From an uncultured Prevotellaceae bacterium (GTDB taxonomy: Bacteria > Bacteroidota > Bacteroidia > Bacteroidales > Bacteroidaceae), in assembly GCA_947169245.1 (NCBI GenBank), contig CAMVPA010000033.1, forward strand, positions 1 to 35,440: a DNA stretch of 35,440 nucleotides, written 5' to 3'. Within the stretch, counting starts at the first letter, position 1. Each line of letters starts with the position of its first letter. The position numbers were made by a program, and so were the translations under genes. Below, in pieces: positions 1 through 6,351 of this stretch. Below the pieces are notes generated by a model. The model saw only the letters and a list, made by a program, of their open reading frames with translations, did no database searches and was not told where the DNA came from.

Positions 1-11
1 TTATTTTTTTG

Positions 12-19
12 TAATTTTG
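12..19 (+). promoter_or_regulatory. Bacteroidales -7 promoter element for the HU-like gene
   Basis: TAATTTTG matches the Bacteroidales -7 consensus TAnnTTTG and lies 22 bases before the ATG at 42. The -33 TTG would fall outside the window, so only half of the promoter can be judged. Confidence 0.45.
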
Positions 20-41
20 CATCAAAATAACGCAAGATATT

Positions 42-671
42 ATGCCACGTAAGACAGACGGAATAGAATTTGAGATTCATCCTCGCCCAACGAAGGGTGA
101 GGATGGCAAGCCGCTGCTCTATGTGCGCCCAGCAAAAGGCCGTAAGAAGAGCTTCAAGCAACTGGAAGATTTCTGCAACAAGTATCGCAACCTGCGTACA
201 GGAGAGTTGCAGATGGTGTTCGACGTAGTGATAGACGTTGTTGGCCTCTGGCTGTCAGACGGCTATCGTGTGGAAACACCCATCGGCTCGTTTGCCCCCA
301 AGTTGAAACTATTGGGCGAGCATACCGACCCCAAGACCATTCATGGCAGAGACATTGAATATGCAGGCATTGAGTTCATCCCTTCCAAGGAGTTCATCAA
401 GGAAGGTGGCAAGAACCGCGAGGGCTACCGCAAGAGTGAGGCTCAGGTGGGTAACAGCCAGATGTACGACGAGAAGGCAATGGACGAGGCTTTGCGTCGT
501 TGTCTGAAGTTGGGTTACGCGACGATTCCAGAGTTTATGATATTCAGCGGACTGAAACGTGATTCAGCCAAAGCCTATCTCGATAGTCTCTGCAAGGGCG
601 ACCAGCCGCGTCTGTGGAAGGTGCGCGAGAGCCGCCGCTGGCTTTACTTTCCTAAGCAAGGCTGCGATTGA
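42..671 (+). CDS. HU-like DNA-binding protein with C-terminal extension
   Basis: A 209-residue protein whose first ~125 residues fit the Bacteroidales HU-related fold (basic N-terminus, helical region about 35-75, then the strand region with VETPIGSFAPKL and a basic arm). Residues ~145-209 add a helical, winged-helix-like segment (YATIPEFMIFSGL, KAYLDSLCKG, LWKVRESRRWLYF). The family bends or coats DNA; the extra domain may add sequence preference (inference). The start fits the -7 element just upstream. Its last codons (QGCD-stop) lie in the conserved edge of a dispersed hairpin element, so the natural C-terminus may have been rewritten by that insertion. A second, different HU-like gene lies at 34124-34615. 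Confidence 0.8.
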   Translation: MPRKTDGIEFEIHPRPTKGEDGKPLLYVRPAKGRKKSFKQLEDFCNKYRNLRTGELQMVFDVVIDVVGLWLSDGYRVETPIGSFAPKLKLLGEHTDPKTIHGRDIEYAGIEFIPSKEFIKEGGKNREGYRKSEAQVGNSQMYDEKAMDEALRRCLKLGYATIPEFMIFSGLKRDSAKAYLDSLCKGDQPRLWKVRESRRWLYFPKQGCD

Positions 672-708
672 GCGAGTGCAGACTGGAGCTTGTTCCATCT
701 CTGCCGAG
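658..708 (-). repeat. Dispersed bulged-hairpin element, copy A
   Basis: Read on the minus strand: CTCG, then stem GCAGA, upper stem TGGAAC, loop AA, GCTCCA, TCTGC, then CTCGCTCAATCGCAGCCTT. The flanks match the copy at 32486-32533 almost base for base while the stem differs. It covers the 3' end of the HU-like gene and supplies its stop codon. Confidence 0.65.
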
Positions 709-785
709 CATGAGCAGACTCGACCAAAGGTCAAGGATACTACTAAGGAATAAAACTCGGGTTCGACCGACCGCTCCAACATATC

Positions 786-821
786 AGGGCGGGCGCTCCA
801 AGATATAAGGGCGCCCGCCCT
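786..821. terminator. GC-rich perfect inverted repeat, probable terminator
   Basis: GGGCGGGCGC (787-796) pairs perfectly with GCGCCCGCCC (811-820), plus one A-T pair outside, around a 14-base loop. It sits between the HU-like gene and ardA. There is no T tract on either side, so its role as terminator is inferred from stem strength and position. Confidence 0.5.
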
Positions 822-968
822 AATTCATGTGGCCGTCCGCCCGAATCTGGCTAGATGCCGCCTCTCTCCCTGTTACATGCCGTCTCTTTCCCTGTTTGCA
901 CGGGTCTTTTCCCCTGTTCCCTCGCTAAAGAGGAAAAGAATTATCTTGGTAAGCTCTCTTTCCAGAAG

Positions 969-1505
969 ATGTCGGTTGAGTATTATATGAATGATTGCGA
1001 GGATGGTCATCCCGCCGTGTACGTAGGTACATACGCCAAGTACAATGATGGTAGCCTCTTTGGTATGTGGGTTGATTTGGTAAAGTGTGGCGATTATGAC
1101 ACATTCATGGAAGTTTGCCACAATCTACATGCTGATGAGGAGGATCCTGAGCTGATGTATCAGGATTATGAATGTTTCCCCAGTGCCTGGTACTCTGAAA
1201 GCGGTATCGATGAGGATACATTTGATAAAATCATGGAATATGCCGATATGGATGAGGATGACATGGAAGCCTACGAGGAGTTTGTTGATAGCTTCGGCAA
1301 TGATAGCTTTGACAGCTTCAAGGAGCGCTATATGGGCAAGTGGGATTCAGAAAAGGATTTCGCTGAGCACATCATTGATGAGTGCTACAATCTCGATGAC
1401 ATGATGGGTCCTCTGGCATCATACTTTGATTACGAGGCCTATGCGAGGGATCTCTTCATAGATGATTTCTATTTCACAGATGGTTATGTGTTCAGAAGAG
1501 GCTGA
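969..1505 (+). CDS. ardA: ArdA-like antirestriction protein
   Basis: A 178-residue strongly acidic protein with the ArdA hallmarks in order: AVYVGTYAKYNDGSLFGMW near the N-terminus, a central DYECFP motif, the repeated Glu/Asp helices, and YFDYEAYARDLF near the C-terminus. ArdA proteins mimic B-form DNA and occupy the DNA groove of type I restriction-modification enzymes. The frame is open from 855, but family alignment places the start at the ATG at 969 (MSVEYYMND) or 987; the longer N-terminus does not resemble ArdA. Such genes usually travel on conjugative elements or phages, which fits the repeat-rich surroundings and the AT-rich gene next door. No mobilisation gene is visible nearby. Confidence 0.8.
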   Translation: MSVEYYMNDCEDGHPAVYVGTYAKYNDGSLFGMWVDLVKCGDYDTFMEVCHNLHADEEDPELMYQDYECFPSAWYSESGIDEDTFDKIMEYADMDEDDMEAYEEFVDSFGNDSFDSFKERYMGKWDSEKDFAEHIIDECYNLDDMMGPLASYFDYEAYARDLFIDDFYFTDGYVFRRG

Positions 1506-1574
1506 ACACAGGTCATTCAAGCGTAGTGTTAAATATTTTGATTAAAAAAATATTGCGCTTCAAAGAAATGAAAG

Positions 1575-2696
1575 TCAGGACAAATCCTTTAATCTTCTAA
1601 ATGAATTTCTTACATTAAAATCTATTTCTATAGTCTCTACTGATGGCTTCGGTGGTTCAATGTGCCCATCCACAATAACAATTGGAGAAATGTCAGCTCC
1701 TGTTTGAATGCCATCGAATTTCTTTTTATACTCGTAATCATTGAAAGTTATTAGTCTTTTGCCGTGGTTTTGAAGATCTGCCAAATAATGTAATGCTTTA
1801 TTTCTCGCTTCTGTTATTTGAGGTATTTCATAATCCGATGCAAAATTACTTAAAGCATTATATTCAATCGCTCTTCTTATCAAATCTCTTTCTAATTCAT
1901 CACTATCTATGTATCTATGAGTTTTGACACAAAAATCGTCAAGTTCAAAAATGTTTTTTTCAGAGAACCCTTCTAGAAAAGTCAGTAATAATATTCGCTC
2001 TTTCGATAAGTGAATAGAATAATCGGTTGCAATAGTAAAAAACTTTATCAGCCCATTTAGTCGTTCTTCGTCATTATATATAACTGGAGTCCGAAATTTA
2101 AATGGAATGCCAGATTGCTGTACACGTAAAGGTTGAATTTCCAAATATGAATAATGTGATATTGTGTAATATTCCAGCCCTTTATCTTTTGCCATTTTTT
2201 CGGTCTTTTCAGCAATATTTATATATTCCTTTGTCCTATTATTAACAAGACAATCACCAATTAGGTGATGGTTCAAGACATTATTACGAAAATAAACATT
2301 TTCAAACTGTGGTCTTCCTCCTATTTCAACTTTTTGTGTATCTACCAATGCGACGTCTAAATAATCACCACATCGAAAGTTCTTACCAAAAGCATAAATA
2401 CAATCCGTTTCCTTAAAAACGAAGATGTAGTCTTTGATATTTGTTCTGCCCATACACAGAACAAGATTAGGAATCCCATATTTTGAAAATAATAAATCTC
2501 TTTCTTTTTTGAAAGTATCATTATCATTTTTCAGCTTCTTTTCTAATTCTGTATCATTATGAGCACGATGCTGGGCCATCCACTCTTCTCGTTGTTTGTT
2601 ATTTTTCTTTTCTATGTATAGAATAAACAAAACACCAAGATATATCGTCAATGATACACCGATAACAATTCCAAAACCAAATCCAAGATCACTCAT
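1575..2696 (-). CDS. Membrane-anchored hypothetical protein
   Basis: A 373-residue protein not recognised. An N-terminal membrane segment (about residues 5-27, FGFGIVIGVSLTIYLGVLF) is followed by a short charged coiled stretch and a soluble domain predicted cytoplasmic from the charge pattern. It begins 12 bases after the flavoprotein stop, so it could be read from the same transcript. Its base composition is visibly much more AT-rich than every neighbour, with frequent AAA, ATT and TTT codons, which suggests recent acquisition. No catalytic motif could be assigned. Confidence 0.6.
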   Translation of the reverse strand: MSDLGFGFGIVIGVSLTIYLGVLFILYIEKKNNKQREEWMAQHRAHNDTELEKKLKNDNDTFKKERDLLFSKYGIPNLVLCMGRTNIKDYIFVFKETDCIYAFGKNFRCGDYLDVALVDTQKVEIGGRPQFENVYFRNNVLNHHLIGDCLVNNRTKEYINIAEKTEKMAKDKGLEYYTISHYSYLEIQPLRVQQSGIPFKFRTPVIYNDEERLNGLIKFFTIATDYSIHLSKERILLLTFLEGFSEKNIFELDDFCVKTHRYIDSDELERDLIRRAIEYNALSNFASDYEIPQITEARNKALHYLADLQNHGKRLITFNDYEYKKKFDGIQTGADISPIVIVDGHIEPPKPSVETIEIDFNVRNSFRRLKDLS

Positions 2697-2708
2697 GATT
2701 AAAATGTT

Positions 2709-3245
2709 TTATACGTTCTTTCCCAATGCGTATGCCTCCTGGAGCTTAGGGTTGTCATCAATCTCACGAGGGTCATTCACACCTCCGCAGAAAAGCGTTC
2801 CTGCCAGGCGACTCTTGGGATAGCAGTCTATCCAGCCCGTCAAGCCCGTCTCTGCACGCTTCGGAGTCTCGGTTTCATCCTCTGCCGCAGTTGTCAGCAG
2901 ATAGACGTCACGGAACTGATAATCCTGTTCGTACATACCGTTCATGCGGTCGATGAGGGTCTTCATCTGGCCGCTCATCTCGTAATAGTAGATAGGTGTT
3001 GCCCAGCAGATAACATCAGCCTTCAGCACCTTGGCCATGATGTCGTTCACATCATCATTGATGACACAACGCCCTAACTTTTGGCAACCCAGACAACCCT
3101 TGCAGAACTGGATGTTCTTGCCAACGAGAGAAATCTTCTCCACCTCGTTTCCTGCAGACTTGGCTCCTTCAACAAACTGGTCGGCGAGCATGTCGCTATT
3201 TGAGCCATGACGAAGGCTCGTAGATATAACTATAACTCTTTTCAT
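2709..3245 (-). CDS. NAD(P)H-dependent FMN oxidoreductase, flavodoxin fold, cysteine-rich
   Basis: A 178-residue protein of the flavodoxin-like FMN reductase superfamily. The N-terminal strand and phosphate loop (VIVISTSLRHGSNSDML) bind FMN phosphate, and a cluster C-x2-C-x2-C-x5-C (FCKGCLGCQKLGRC, about residues 48-61) resembles iron-sulfur flavoproteins and multimeric flavodoxin WrbA relatives. ATPIYYYEMSGQMKTLIDR is the usual second flavin-contacting segment. It starts 6 bases after the carbonic anhydrase stop, so the two are probably cotranscribed. The physiological electron acceptor cannot be told from sequence. Confidence 0.8.
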   Translation of the reverse strand: MKRVIVISTSLRHGSNSDMLADQFVEGAKSAGNEVEKISLVGKNIQFCKGCLGCQKLGRCVINDDVNDIMAKVLKADVICWATPIYYYEMSGQMKTLIDRMNGMYEQDYQFRDVYLLTTAAEDETETPKRAETGLTGWIDCYPKSRLAGTLFCGGVNDPREIDDNPKLQEAYALGKNV

Positions 3246-3251
3246 ATCATT

Positions 3252-3794
3252 TCATTTTATTTCTTCTAATTTGCCAGTCTCTGAATCTATGATAAACCCA
3301 CGAACCACGATATCCTTTGGTACCAGCGGATGGGTCTTGATGGTCTCAACGGTCTTGCGGACAGATTCGGGCGTATCCTTGAAGCCCTCTAACCAATGAT
3401 CCAGGTTGATGCCGCATTTGCGGATGGTATCAAGTGTTTCATCCGTCACACCACGGGCAATCATCTCGTGGTGGAAATGGTCGTAACTCATGTGGCAGGC
3501 TCCGCAATGAGAGTGAGCCACCACCATGATTTCCTCTACACCCAGCTCGTAGATGGCTACGATAAGGCTACGCATGGCAGAATCGAAAGCAGATATGACT
3601 AAGCCTCCTGCATTCTTGATAATCTTTGCATCACCATTCTTCAGACCCAAAGCTGCCGGTAGCAGTTCAGTAAGTCTGGTGTCCATACACGACAGCACCG
3701 CCAGCTTCTTGTCAGGGTACTTGCTGGTCAGATATTTCTCGTAGCCTTTCTGTGCCACGAACTCTTTATTGAAGGCAATAATCTGGTCAATCAT
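3252..3794 (-). CDS. Beta-class carbonic anhydrase
   Basis: A 180-residue beta-carbonic anhydrase that interconverts CO2 and bicarbonate with a zinc centre. Visible ligands and catalytic residues are C36-x-D38-x-R40 (LSCMDTR) and H94-x-x-C97 (AHSHCGAC). The size and compact C-terminus resemble the short single-domain branch. The start at 3794 (MIDQIIAF) is chosen over an in-frame ATG at 3815 because the -7 element at 3829-3836 would place transcription start at about 3822, leaving almost no leader for the longer form. First gene of an apparent operon with the flavoprotein at 2709-3245. Confidence 0.88.
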   Translation of the reverse strand: MIDQIIAFNKEFVAQKGYEKYLTSKYPDKKLAVLSCMDTRLTELLPAALGLKNGDAKIIKNAGGLVISAFDSAMRSLIVAIYELGVEEIMVVAHSHCGACHMSYDHFHHEMIARGVTDETLDTIRKCGINLDHWLEGFKDTPESVRKTVETIKTHPLVPKDIVVRGFIIDSETGKLEEIK

Positions 3795-3828
3795 ACGCGT
3801 AATACCTAAATACACTTAAATATGAGCA

Positions 3829-3836
3829 CAAAAATA
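3829..3836 (-). promoter_or_regulatory. -7 promoter element for the carbonic anhydrase operon
   Basis: On the minus strand this reads TATTTTTG, matching TAnnTTTG, about 35 bases before the chosen start. No TTG is evident at the -33 distance. Divergent from the element at 3859-3866. Confidence 0.4.
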
Positions 3837-3858
3837 AGGAAAAATGCTATAAAATTGT

Positions 3859-3866
3859 TATATTTG
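3859..3866 (+). promoter_or_regulatory. -7 promoter element for the secreted flavin-reductase-like gene
   Basis: TATATTTG matches TAnnTTTG. Transcription would begin near 3873 and run through the hairpin element at 3891-3948 before the ATG at 3962, so that hairpin would sit in the 5' leader. Confidence 0.42.
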
Positions 3867-3890
3867 CATCAAAATTTAACAAAAGTTGAA

Positions 3891-3948
3891 TCTCGTCACG
3901 ACTCGGCAGAATAAATGCGAGCATTTTTCTGCTCTCGCTGCTCCGAGA
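3891..3948 (+). repeat. Dispersed bulged-hairpin element, copy B
   Basis: Outer stem TCTCG/CGAGA (3891-3895 with 3944-3948), conserved strand TCACGACTCG, lower stem GCAGAA, single bulged T (3912), upper stem AAATGC, loop GA, GCATTT, TTCTGC, conserved strand TCTCGCTGCTC. All inner pairs are perfect. Confidence 0.75.
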
Positions 3949-3961
3949 ATTAGGATTGTTT

Positions 3962-4549
3962 ATGAAGAAAACGACTTTTATCACAGCAATTGTGGCCATT
4001 ATGATGATGGCAGTCACTCCTGTTATTGCTCAGGAGGAGAATGGATTTCAGAAATTCAATGTAATTGAGGACTTCACTGATAACGGTTTCCAGTGGTTCC
4101 GTGATGCTCAGTTGCTATGTGCAGGAAACAAGGAAAGAAGCAATGCCATGACCATCGGATGGGGTGGTATCGGTACACTCTGGCAGCGTCCTGCCCTGAC
4201 TGTCTATGTTGCTGAACAACGTTATACCAAGAAGTTTATGGATGACTCGGAGTATTTCACGGTGATGTCATTTGACGTAAAGGACTCTAAGGTTCTGAAC
4301 TACATGGGAACGAAGAGCGGACGTGATGGCGACAAGGCTCAGGCTTTAGGACTGCATACTGCCTATACTGCCAACGGTACGCCATATTACACAGAGGCAA
4401 CGATGGTGATTGAGTGCAAGATGATGTATGCCGCACCATTTGATCCTCAGAATTTTAAGAGCAACGTACCCAAGAATATGTACGGTCATTTCCCCGCTGG
4501 TGTTCATTCTATGTATATCGGTGAGGTAGTTAATGCTTGGAAGAAATAG
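3962..4549 (+). CDS. Secreted flavin-reductase-like FMN-binding split-barrel protein
   Basis: A 195-residue protein with a signal peptide (MKKTTF, hydrophobic core IVAIMMMAV, cleavage likely after VIAQ) followed by a flavin-reductase-like split barrel: NAMTIGWGGIGTLWQRPALTVYV is the typical flavin-contacting strand-loop, and YFTVMSFD the next core strand. Family members reduce FMN or bind it for a partner enzyme in the cytoplasm; the export signal here is unusual and suggests a periplasmic redox role (inference). An ATG two codons upstream (3956) is also possible. The next gene starts one base after its stop, so they form an operon. Confidence 0.75.
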   Translation: MKKTTFITAIVAIMMMAVTPVIAQEENGFQKFNVIEDFTDNGFQWFRDAQLLCAGNKERSNAMTIGWGGIGTLWQRPALTVYVAEQRYTKKFMDDSEYFTVMSFDVKDSKVLNYMGTKSGRDGDKAQALGLHTAYTANGTPYYTEATMVIECKMMYAAPFDPQNFKSNVPKNMYGHFPAGVHSMYIGEVVNAWKK

Positions 4550-4550
4550 A

Positions 4551-4889
4551 ATGAACCTCCCCAAGTTTATTATCACCATGGACGGCGCTTTCCGTCTCGG
4601 CATGGTTGACCAACATAAGCACTTGCTGAAGCCGGGGGACCAGTGTATCGGTGGTGGCTATTATACCTTCGACTTTGTTTCCAATCGCATCATACTTGAC
4701 AGGGAATCATACGACTTTGGCCGCCCCAAGTGGCATCTGCTGGAGGTACTGAAGGTTCTTGCCTTGCAAGCGTCCTACGGCCGAGCGCCATCTACCTATC
4801 GCGGCATGAGAATTGTCTATAAGTACGATGACGGATTCCACGATGATTTCAACGTCAGTGAGGAACTGCATATAGAGTACTATGAATAA
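4551..4889 (+). CDS. Conserved-looking small hypothetical protein
   Basis: A 112-residue soluble protein beginning MNLPKFIITMDGAFRLGMV, one base after the preceding stop, so probably translationally coupled. It is rich in Tyr, Gly and Asp with no membrane segment or signal. I have a faint recollection of similar Prevotella proteins with a GGGYYTFD-like motif, but no function is known to me. The frame opens upstream at 4533, but that start overlaps the previous gene with no advantage. Confidence 0.6.
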   Translation: MNLPKFIITMDGAFRLGMVDQHKHLLKPGDQCIGGGYYTFDFVSNRIILDRESYDFGRPKWHLLEVLKVLALQASYGRAPSTYRGMRIVYKYDDGFHDDFNVSEELHIEYYE

Positions 4890-4952
4890 GGGAACCTCAT
4901 TCTTGCGTCCTTTCGGTAGCAAGCGAGCAGAGCTCGAGCGGCTGAGATTCCC
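4890..4952. repeat. Long imperfect stem-loop after the hypothetical gene
   Basis: GGGAACCTCA (4890-4899) pairs with TGAGATTCCC (4943-4952) with one mismatch. The enclosed sequence contains CGAGCAGAGCTCGAG, a self-complementary core that may be a decayed hairpin-family member. It could stop transcription of the upstream operon, though no T tract follows. Confidence 0.35.
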
Positions 4953-5012
4953 CTGAGTCCTCTTTCGAGGCATATGATAGAGGCAAGTAAACAACGTTTT
5001 CATTAAGCCGAG

Positions 5013-5042
5013 AGTAGAAGCCAAGCTTGCTTGGACTATTCG
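5013..5042 (-). repeat. Dispersed bulged-hairpin element, copy C (degenerate)
   Basis: On the minus strand: GAATAGT, upper stem CCAAGC, loop AA, GCTTGG, then CTTCTACTCTCGGCTTAATG. The upper stem and the flank CTCGGCTTAATG resemble the other copies, but the lower stem is partly broken. Confidence 0.45.
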
Positions 5043-5251
5043 CGGGCAGTTTAAGAACGTTAAATACGTTAAATCTTAATGTTTGGAGGACATCTAAGAA
5101 TACCCAGCGTCACTTTTTCTACCGTTTAAAATGTAAGTTCTTGATTATCATCATTTAAAATATTCTCATGGTATAGTGGTCTGACCAGTATCAAATCCCT
5201 GATAGAGGAACCTTTCAATATAAGTCTTGATTGCTTTGGTGGTTGTTATAA

Positions 5252-5374
5252 AGCGGCGGAACCTTCGACGTCTACGATATGAGCGGCCGCAAGGTACGCC
5301 GTCAGACCACAACGCTGAATGACCTGCCGAGGGGTGTGTACATCATCGGCGGCAGGAAGCAGGTGGTAAGATAG
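5252..5374 (+). pseudogene. C-terminal remnant of a secreted surface protein
   Basis: After a stop at 5249-5251 the frame reads GTFDVYDMSGRKV, then LPRGVYIIGGRKQVVR and TAG. This is the pattern of Bacteroidales type IX-secretion-like C-terminal tails (VYD-x-x-GRKV ... GVYI-x-x-GRK) and parallels the end of the large protein at 27162-31448. No start codon, signal peptide or body of a gene precedes it, so only the tail survives. Confidence 0.6.
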
Positions 5375-5380
5375 TAAGAC

Positions 5381-5426
5381 TCTGCGGCGTACCGCAGAAA
5401 AAAAGTGCTCTGCGGCGTACCGCAGA
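5381..5426. repeat. Two tandem identical 18-base hairpins
   Basis: TCTGCGG-CGTA-CCGCAGA occurs at 5381-5398 and again at 5409-5426 with identical arms and loop. The 10-base spacer is a run of A followed by GTGC. On the minus strand the second-read copy follows a T7 run, so the pair could act as a terminator for leftward transcription. Confidence 0.6.
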
Positions 5427-5435
5427 AATCTGATT

Positions 5436-5482
5436 CTCACAGCGGGAATCTTCCGGACGGGTCCTGCTGTGAGTTCTTTTTT
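5436..5482 (+). terminator. Rho-independent-like terminator
   Basis: CTCACAGC (5436-5443) pairs with GCTGTGAG (5466-5473), extended by GGGA/TCC pairing, and is followed immediately by TTCTTTTTT. It lies downstream of the plus-strand tail remnant. Confidence 0.6.
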
Positions 5483-5699
5483 CAGCCAATCTGTCATGTG
5501 CCGGGGCACAGGTGTCAGCCGGTAGGGCTGAGGGAGTCCCGCGACGCCACAGCGTAGTAATGGTGAGCATAGCGCGCCAGAGTATATATAGTAGGTAGGC
5601 GAACGGCTTATGCCTGTATTTGTTGTTTGTTATTCTTGGCTGTTGCGGGCGATTCCCATCGGCCGCGGATGCAATTGCATGATTGTATGATTTCGTAGG

Positions 5700-5730
5700 C
5701 AAAGGTACGGAATATTTCTGGATCCTGCAA
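5700..5730 (-). promoter_or_regulatory. Orphan Bacteroidales promoter
   Basis: On the minus strand TTG (5728-5730), 20-base spacer, TACCTTTG (5700-5707): a full consensus promoter. About 300 bases downstream of it there is no convincing protein, only short frames, the inverted repeat at 5436-5473 and the tandem hairpins at 5381-5426. It may drive a small RNA or be left over from a lost gene. Confidence 0.45.
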
Positions 5731-5819
5731 GCATTTGGGGTAGACTGGCGGAATCCTAACTTGCTTGGGCGGCGGTAACTCTCTCGCGCTCAAGGACTTC
5801 ATCTTCCTCACGCAGCCCA

Positions 5820-5890
5820 CAGATACTCAGCGCCAACTCTGTGCTCTCTGCGGCTCTGCGCGATAAACAAAAGGCTCTGCGCGAAAGCGG
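5820..5890 (-). repeat. Degenerate CGCAGAG-type repeat tract
   Basis: On the minus strand the tract contains CGCGCAGAG, GCCGCAGAG and AGCACAGAG in succession. I recall related CGCAGAG tracts from intergenic DNA of many bacteria. No gene is visible in it. Confidence 0.4.
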
Positions 5891-5897
5891 AAAAGTA

Positions 5898-6200
5898 CCC
5901 GCACGTCCCTCACCTCCCACACCTAACTGGTGGAGGGAGGAAGGTGGAGGATGAAAGGAAATGTTCCAGGCCGTGGAACAAATCTCCGGGGCCGCCTGAC
6001 GATTCTGCGGCGGCCCCGGAGAAGTCTGCGGCGGCCCCGGAGAATGCTGCGGCGGCCCCGGAGAGTGCTGCGGCGGCCCCGGAGAGTTCTGCGGCGGCCC
6101 CGGAGAACCTCGAAAAAAAACCGTACCCCGCACCTCGTACCTCGAAAGAGCGCACCTCGTACCCAAGGAATTTAGGTGTGGGAGGTGAGGGACGTGCGGG
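5898..6200. mobile_element. MITE-like palindromic element with 29-bp perfect terminal inverted repeats
   Basis: The 29 bases at 5898-5926 (CCCGCACGTCCC...) are the exact reverse complement of 6172-6200 (...GGGACGTGCGGG), with weaker pairing continuing outwards (GAAAA/TTTTC). The 245-base interior contains a GTTCCA/TGGAAC hairpin, the 21-bp array at 6004-6108 and a TACC/CACC-rich tract. There is no transposase frame. The size and ends suggest a non-autonomous element; no clear target-site duplication was found. Confidence 0.5.
6004..6108. repeat. Five tandem 21-bp GC-rich units
   Basis: Five consecutive 21-base units share the core CTGCGGCGGCCCCGGAGA and differ only at the first base and the last two. 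The first unit also pairs with CTCCGGGGCCGCC just upstream (13 perfect bases), forming a strong hairpin. There are no spacers, so it is not a CRISPR. Confidence 0.8.
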
Positions 6201-6216
6201 TGGTTTTCGGTTACTG

Positions 6217-6261
6217 GCATAGCTGTTACAGGCGTAGCTGTTACAGGCGTGGCCGTTACAG
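6217..6261. repeat. Three tandem 15-bp units
   Basis: Units GCATAGCTGTTACAG, GCGTAGCTGTTACAG and GCGTGGCCGTTACAG, followed by a partial GCGTAGC. They lie between the MITE-like element and the TonB receptor promoter. Confidence 0.75.
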
Positions 6262-6301
6262 GCGTAGCATGGATTGGCGTAAAAAAAGGGTGGGTATTTC
6301 T

Positions 6302-6331
6302 TTGCGTTTCGGAAAAAAAGTAGTACCTTCG
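6302..6331 (+). promoter_or_regulatory. Promoter of the TonB receptor gene
   Basis: TTG (6302-6304), 19-base spacer, TACCTTCG (6324-6331), a one-base variant of TAnnTTTG. Start of transcription near 6338 leaves a short leader to the ATG at 6352. There is no room for a cobalamin riboswitch downstream. Confidence 0.55.
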
Positions 6332-6351
6332 CGGCGTTTTCAGAAAAAGCA

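Noticed and set aside
855..968. N-terminal extension of ArdA
   Set aside because: The 38 extra residues do not resemble the family and lie over a probable promoter/leader region.
5160..5215. tRNA-like stretch (GGTATAGTGGTC ... TATCAAATCCC)
   Set aside because: It lacks a closing acceptor stem, a proper anticodon arm and a TTC arm.
5343..5702. 119-codon minus-strand frame after the orphan promoter
   Set aside because: Its start lies on the -7 element itself, and the frame runs through hairpins with no recognisable domain; a noncoding transcript is more likely.
6004..6108. Possible CRISPR array
   Set aside because: The 21-bp units are contiguous with no unique spacers and no cas gene is near.
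6200..6351. Cobalamin riboswitch before the BtuB-like gene
   Set aside because: The predicted start of transcription is only about 14 bases before the ATG, and no B12-box-like sequence was seen.
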